Positions 7,701 through 9,596 of a DNA stretch of 9,596 nt are shown piece after piece (position 1 is the stretch's first letter; the number at the start of each line of letters is the position of its first letter). Origin of the DNA: Verrucomicrobiota bacterium (GTDB lineage: Bacteria > Verrucomicrobiota > Kiritimatiellia > CAIQIC01 > Lenti-01); NCBI GenBank assembly GCA_003451935.1, contig DMJA01000233.1:1-9596 (forward strand), written 5' to 3'. Below the pieces are notes generated by a model. It was not told where the DNA came from. It made no database searches and saw nothing but the letters and a program-made list of their open reading frames with translations. The translations under genes were made by a program, and so were the position numbers.

Positions 7701-8184
7701 CGTCTTCGAGACCCGCGACGCCCAAGGCAACGTCCGCACCACCGTCTCGACCAATGCCTTCAAAGTCAAACCCTACGCCGGCGGCGATACCGACCGCGAC
7801 GGCCTGCCCAACGAGTGGGAGATCGCCTACTTCGGCAACTTCTCGAATGCCGTCGCCTTCGCCAATGGCGACACCGACTGGATGAACAATTTGGAGGAAT
7901 ACATCGCCGATACGGTGCCCACAAATGCCGGGTCCTTCCTCTCCGAAGGGATCGATGTGGTTGTTGCCGCAAGCAACGGCGTGTTGGAAATCCAGTCCCC
8001 GGTTCCGACCTCGGCCGGACGAGTCTATGACGTGTGGCGGACCACCAATCTCCTCGGCAACATCGTTTGGACGCAAATGAATCTGAACGTCCGTGGCAGC
8101 GCCGCCGGCACGGCTGTCGTCCTTCGCGTCACCAACACCCTCCCCTTCGCCACCTATCGCACCGGCGTCAAGTTGCAGCCCTAG
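4744..8184 (+). CDS. Secreted multidomain amidohydrolase (cytosine-deaminase-like) with TSP3-type C-terminus
   Basis: This is a 1146-residue exported protein. The ATG at 4744 begins a signal peptide (residues 1-23, ending AFGA|D); no Shine-Dalgarno is visible. Residues 24-160 form a beta-rich, choice-of-anchor-like module. Residues 162-267 resemble HYDIN/choice-of-anchor D Ig-like repeats (LAFGTIAPG). Residues 268-450 may be an OB-fold-like module. Residues 453 to about 870 are a metal-dependent hydrolase of the amidohydrolase superfamily: IIYPGLMDVHNHP with the metal pair H509/H511, HLCE with H637 and catalytic-type E640, H667 in IIHGAAL, the SPMSNMKL substrate loop (689-696), and D718. That set is complete, as in the mononuclear TrzN/guanine-deaminase/cytosine-deaminase branch, so the enzyme is probably active on a C-N bond; the substrate cannot be read. 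A beta region follows, then a TSP3-like calcium-binding segment (from D1015: DTDRDGLPNEWE to NNLEEY), then a short beta domain ending VKLQP. The mix of modules points to cell-surface or extracellular action. Family is confident; substrate unknown. Confidence 0.87.
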   Translation: MNIPRINRLVYALAFFLPVTAFGADILTADFATLTDTVLPAGWSSSKSSDLDYTSEPYAGTAPPAFKFSATGNTLTSPAFATGAANLQFWAYGNAGSGSTLAVEGLVGAVWTLMDTVSIAQNDGTYNVALPSSTTQLRFIFTKVVNCAFDDVVVQGAGEDPNLSVPSTLAFGTIAPGAAAAQTLGLVNSGASNTLHLTSLSPASGDTAKFSVGSIPASIAPGISTNIRVVYSPGAVSGVSHSAIFNLITDDPTTPTSPITFSGSTVGASLTVSNIQYSVAGPSPQVGNRVTVSGIATYADPSGYAISDAAGGSWSGIYVTDLNHRPDPGDQIRLNALVQESGAMTVLTAVSNYVVLATNQAVPMTAIRGNQLATEAYEGVLVRITNTVVQNTNYTNGRTYWQVGDGSASFLVGTRAPYRYIWTNNARLTAIQGLAFTNFISPRFDADFVGRPVFEYALRGLVMTPDGPRTNWTVHVRDDVIVALTNVAIAGITNVATGGIIYPGLMDVHNHPAYNSFPTLMFNNFPYGHRDEWGEFDTEYDAWKTVRTSLRSASGDSTNDGITKYGEILELIAGCIAIQGQSNSDTEHTHPDVILYNVEQFPARTWNDIFPWTSTASERTNLLAKIEGGAVNASIIHLCEGTDTVARAQFATWRDWGMLDQTTAIIHGAALQPADFAQMATAGAKLIWSPMSNMKLYAGTANIKSAKSAGVTVAISPDWTPSGCYNILEELGYAWQLNTTIFSNAYTAREMCDMVTINGAKCAGLDGHYGKIAVGYNAGIAVIEGDAADPYMALIRARPPQVLLTIVDGTPRYGEPSLMSALGIAGESVTVRGRAKKLNIAVVHPFLEYSQHTFATIRANLVAAHSTLAPTGELDRDELQFLDLALLQSNHVDDIAPFRADSPLSSAPSTTVTNEVGGNLSLAFRYQDFWDNDTFLTNLTHTISIAPARYSNLIVQTIATNRPNTIANQTVPFTVGFQDMHTNYVFVFETRDAQGNVRTTVSTNAFKVKPYAGGDTDRDGLPNEWEIAYFGNFSNAVAFANGDTDWMNNLEEYIADTVPTNAGSFLSEGIDVVVAASNGVLEIQSPVPTSAGRVYDVWRTTNLLGNIVWTQMNLNVRGSAAGTAVVLRVTNTLPFATYRTGVKLQP

Positions 8185-8212
8185 GCCCTCTGAAAAATCG
8201 AGGGAATCGTTG

Positions 8213-8243
8213 AAAAAACGCTTGCACAGGTAAAGCGTTTCGG
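8213..8243. promoter_or_regulatory. Paired LacI-family-type operator cores before the GH57-like gene
   Basis: AAACGCTT (8216-8223) and AAGCGTTT (8233-8240) are exact reverse complements, 9 bp apart. Each fits the AANCGNTT core of LacI/GalR/CcpA operators. The 14-mer at 8213-8226 matches eight of the ten fixed bases of TGNAANCGNTTNCA, and the one at 8230-8243 matches six. The CG centres are 17 bp apart. A sugar-responsive LacI-type repressor is the natural candidate given the alpha-glucan genes around it. The same inverted repeat could form an RNA stem, but no T-run follows, so it is not a terminator. Confidence 0.5.
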
Positions 8244-8251
8244 CGTAGGGT
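8222..8251 (+). promoter_or_regulatory. Candidate promoter of the GH57-like gene
   Basis: TTGCAC (8222-8227) and TAGGGT (8246-8251) are 18 bp apart and resemble weak sigma70 elements. The second operator core lies between them and the first overlaps the -35 box, an arrangement suited to repression. The 5' untranslated region would be about 65 nt. An alternative -35 box, TTGAAA at 8210-8215, lacks a partner at normal spacing. Confidence 0.25.
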
Positions 8252-8321
8252 CTTTTCAAATTCCGGCAGGCGCGCGTCTCCGGGTGGAATTCCTTGGCAA
8301 CTCACAGTACGGTTGGTCACA

Positions 8322-9596
8322 ATGAACACAGCACGCCGATTCCTTTCCTGGCCCCTTTGGGGCGTCGCCACCTGCGCCCTGCTCGCCGGGCAACCCTTGG
8401 ACGCACAAGCGGCCAACGTGCGCGTGTCGCGCTTCTGGCACAACCACCAGCCCATCTACTGGCCGGAGTGGAACAACAACATCGGCGAGAACAACCGCGT
8501 GCAGTTCGCGCAGGACTCCATCGTCCTCAAGCCCTCGCAATACTACGACACGACCTCGCAGCACCCCGACAACAACCTGACCGACATTTTCGGGACCAGC
8601 GATCGCGTGAACGCCTACCAGAGCGGCCCTCGCAATTCGCTGGCGTTGCTTTCCTCCAGCGCCGGCTATGCCATCAGCTATTCGGGCTCGTTGATCGAGA
8701 ACGTGCGCAGCCTGGGCCGCGCAAACAATCTGGGCTACGGCTCCGGCTGGTACGATGGATACCGGGAAGCGACGACCTGGACCACGCCCAGCGGCGGCCC
8801 TCGCATGGATATGGTCGGCTTCACCTACCATCACTCGCTCGGGCCCGTCCTGCCCAAGGCGGTTTTCCGGAAGGAAATCCAGATTTTCAAACAGGCCTGG
8901 TGGAAAGCTTGGAACAAGAATAGCGATTTATCCGACCACTCCAAGGGGTTCTTCCCCACCGAAATGGCCTTCACCACCGAAATGATCGACGTGCTGCGCG
9001 ACGAGGGCTACGAGTGGGTCATCGTGGCCAGCCACCATTTGTCGCGCACTTGCCCGACTTACCTCCAACAGGGCACACCCGAGAGCAACTACGGCATCAA
9101 TTCCAGTCCCCCCAACAAGGCCGACCAGCTCGGGCCTTCGCCCACCACCGGTTGGTGGTATGGATCGCCCAACCCCGGCAATGCCGCCTGGAACGTCTCT
9201 CCCTTCGCCTACCAGCTCCACAAGGTGAAATACGTCAATCCATCGAACGGCGCCGAGAAAACCATGATTGCCGTTCCGTCCGACGACGTGCTGAGCTACA
9301 AGGCCGGCTATTCCGGCGCGGAAATCGGCATGGTCAGCGGCAACATCGCCCCCTATGCCACCGATGCGAGCAACCCGGCCATTGTTCTGCCCGCCACCGA
9401 CGGCGACAACGCATGGGGTGGCGGCTCCAGCTCCTGGATGGAATCCACCCCCTCCTTTTTCAGCGCATGCGACAGCGCCGGCTACGGGCCGACCTCCATC
9501 CAGGATTTCGTAAACCAGTTTGGAGGGAACGCCACCACCGCCCACATCGAGGATGGCGCATGGATTTTCCCCGAGATGTGCTACGGTTCGCCGTAC
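8322..9596 (+). CDS. Secreted GH57-like glycoside hydrolase, N-terminal part
   Basis: The frame is open from the ATG at 8322 to the right edge (425 codons, no stop), so the protein is cut by the window. It begins with a signal peptide: MNTARRF, a hydrophobic core and cleavage near DAQA|AN (about residue 32). The features that suggest family 57 are, in order: FWHNHQP (H40 to P44), the region I 'HQP'; TYHHSLGP, a likely region II; GFFPTEMAFTTE with E214, where GH57 enzymes carry the nucleophile; and PATDGDNAWGG with D360, like the region IV 'DGEN.W' that holds the acid/base Asp. The later HIEDGAWIFPEMCYGSPY may be region V. GH57 enzymes act on alpha-glucans (amylases, amylopullulanases, branching enzymes); the exact activity is not readable. 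No Shine-Dalgarno is visible. Paired LacI-type operator cores sit about 80-105 bp upstream. Secretion plus the nearby maltodextrin importer fits extracellular or periplasmic starch/glycogen breakdown. Subfamily is uncertain because these motifs are more degenerate than in classical members. Confidence 0.78.
   Translation, partial: MNTARRFLSWPLWGVATCALLAGQPLDAQAANVRVSRFWHNHQPIYWPEWNNNIGENNRVQFAQDSIVLKPSQYYDTTSQHPDNNLTDIFGTSDRVNAYQSGPRNSLALLSSSAGYAISYSGSLIENVRSLGRANNLGYGSGWYDGYREATTWTTPSGGPRMDMVGFTYHHSLGPVLPKAVFRKEIQIFKQAWWKAWNKNSDLSDHSKGFFPTEMAFTTEMIDVLRDEGYEWVIVASHHLSRTCPTYLQQGTPESNYGINSSPPNKADQLGPSPTTGWWYGSPNPGNAAWNVSPFAYQLHKVKYVNPSNGAEKTMIAVPSDDVLSYKAGYSGAEIGMVSGNIAPYATDASNPAIVLPATDGDNAWGGGSSSWMESTPSFFSACDSAGYGPTSIQDFVNQFGGNATTAHIEDGAWIFPEMCYGSPY

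Noticed and set aside
8186..8204. A terminator after the amidohydrolase gene (CCCTC / GAGGG)
   Set aside because: The stem is only 5 bp with a 9-nt loop and is followed by an A-rich, not T-rich, stretch.
4858..8259. A 1133-codon open frame on the minus strand opposite the amidohydrolase gene
   Set aside because: It is Gly/Val/Asp/Glu-rich with no recognisable domain, as expected when a GC-rich gene with strong third-position GC bias is read in the complementary frame. The plus-strand frame has a signal peptide and a complete catalytic motif set.

Overview
The window comes from a GC-rich bacterium, most likely a member of the Verrucomicrobiota (sensu lato, including Kiritimatiellota). This placement is an inference. 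It rests on the large secreted protein in the middle, which ends in a thrombospondin type 3-like calcium-binding stretch of the 'DxDxDGLPxEWE...NLEEY' kind common in that phylum, and on secreted multidomain enzymes built from choice-of-anchor-like and HYDIN-like modules. No rRNA or marker gene is present to settle it.

Layout. (1) Positions 1-139, minus strand: the first 46 codons of a Lys/Ala/Pro-rich basic protein that runs off the left edge. (2) 140-282: a short divergent intergenic region. (3) 283-4457, plus strand: a tightly coupled operon, malE-malF-malG plus a small DUF456-type membrane protein, with ATGA or 8-bp overlaps at every junction. The three Mal proteins resemble the enterobacterial maltose/maltodextrin importer closely, in length as well as sequence, and MalF keeps the large periplasmic P2 loop. 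No malK ATPase is present. (4) 4458-4743: a 286-bp gene-free, comparatively AT-rich stretch holding two striking 35-bp palindromic repeats, a LacI-type operator core between them, and a further inverted repeat. (5) 4744-8184, plus: a 1146-residue secreted protein with N-terminal beta modules, a complete cytosine-deaminase-like amidohydrolase domain, and a C-terminal TSP3-like calcium-binding segment. (6) 8185-8321: an intergenic region with an 8-bp inverted repeat made of two LacI-family operator cores. (7) 8322-9596, plus: a secreted GH57-like glycoside hydrolase, open to the right edge (425 codons visible).

Working together. The GH57-like enzyme would cut alpha-glucans outside the cytoplasm and MalEFG would import the maltodextrins, powered by an ATPase encoded elsewhere. 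The LacI-type operator cores upstream of the GH57 gene and between the palindromic repeats suggest sugar-responsive control. The secreted amidohydrolase has no obvious place in starch use. The least explained items are the paired palindromic elements at 4498-4609 and the secreted amidohydrolase they precede.
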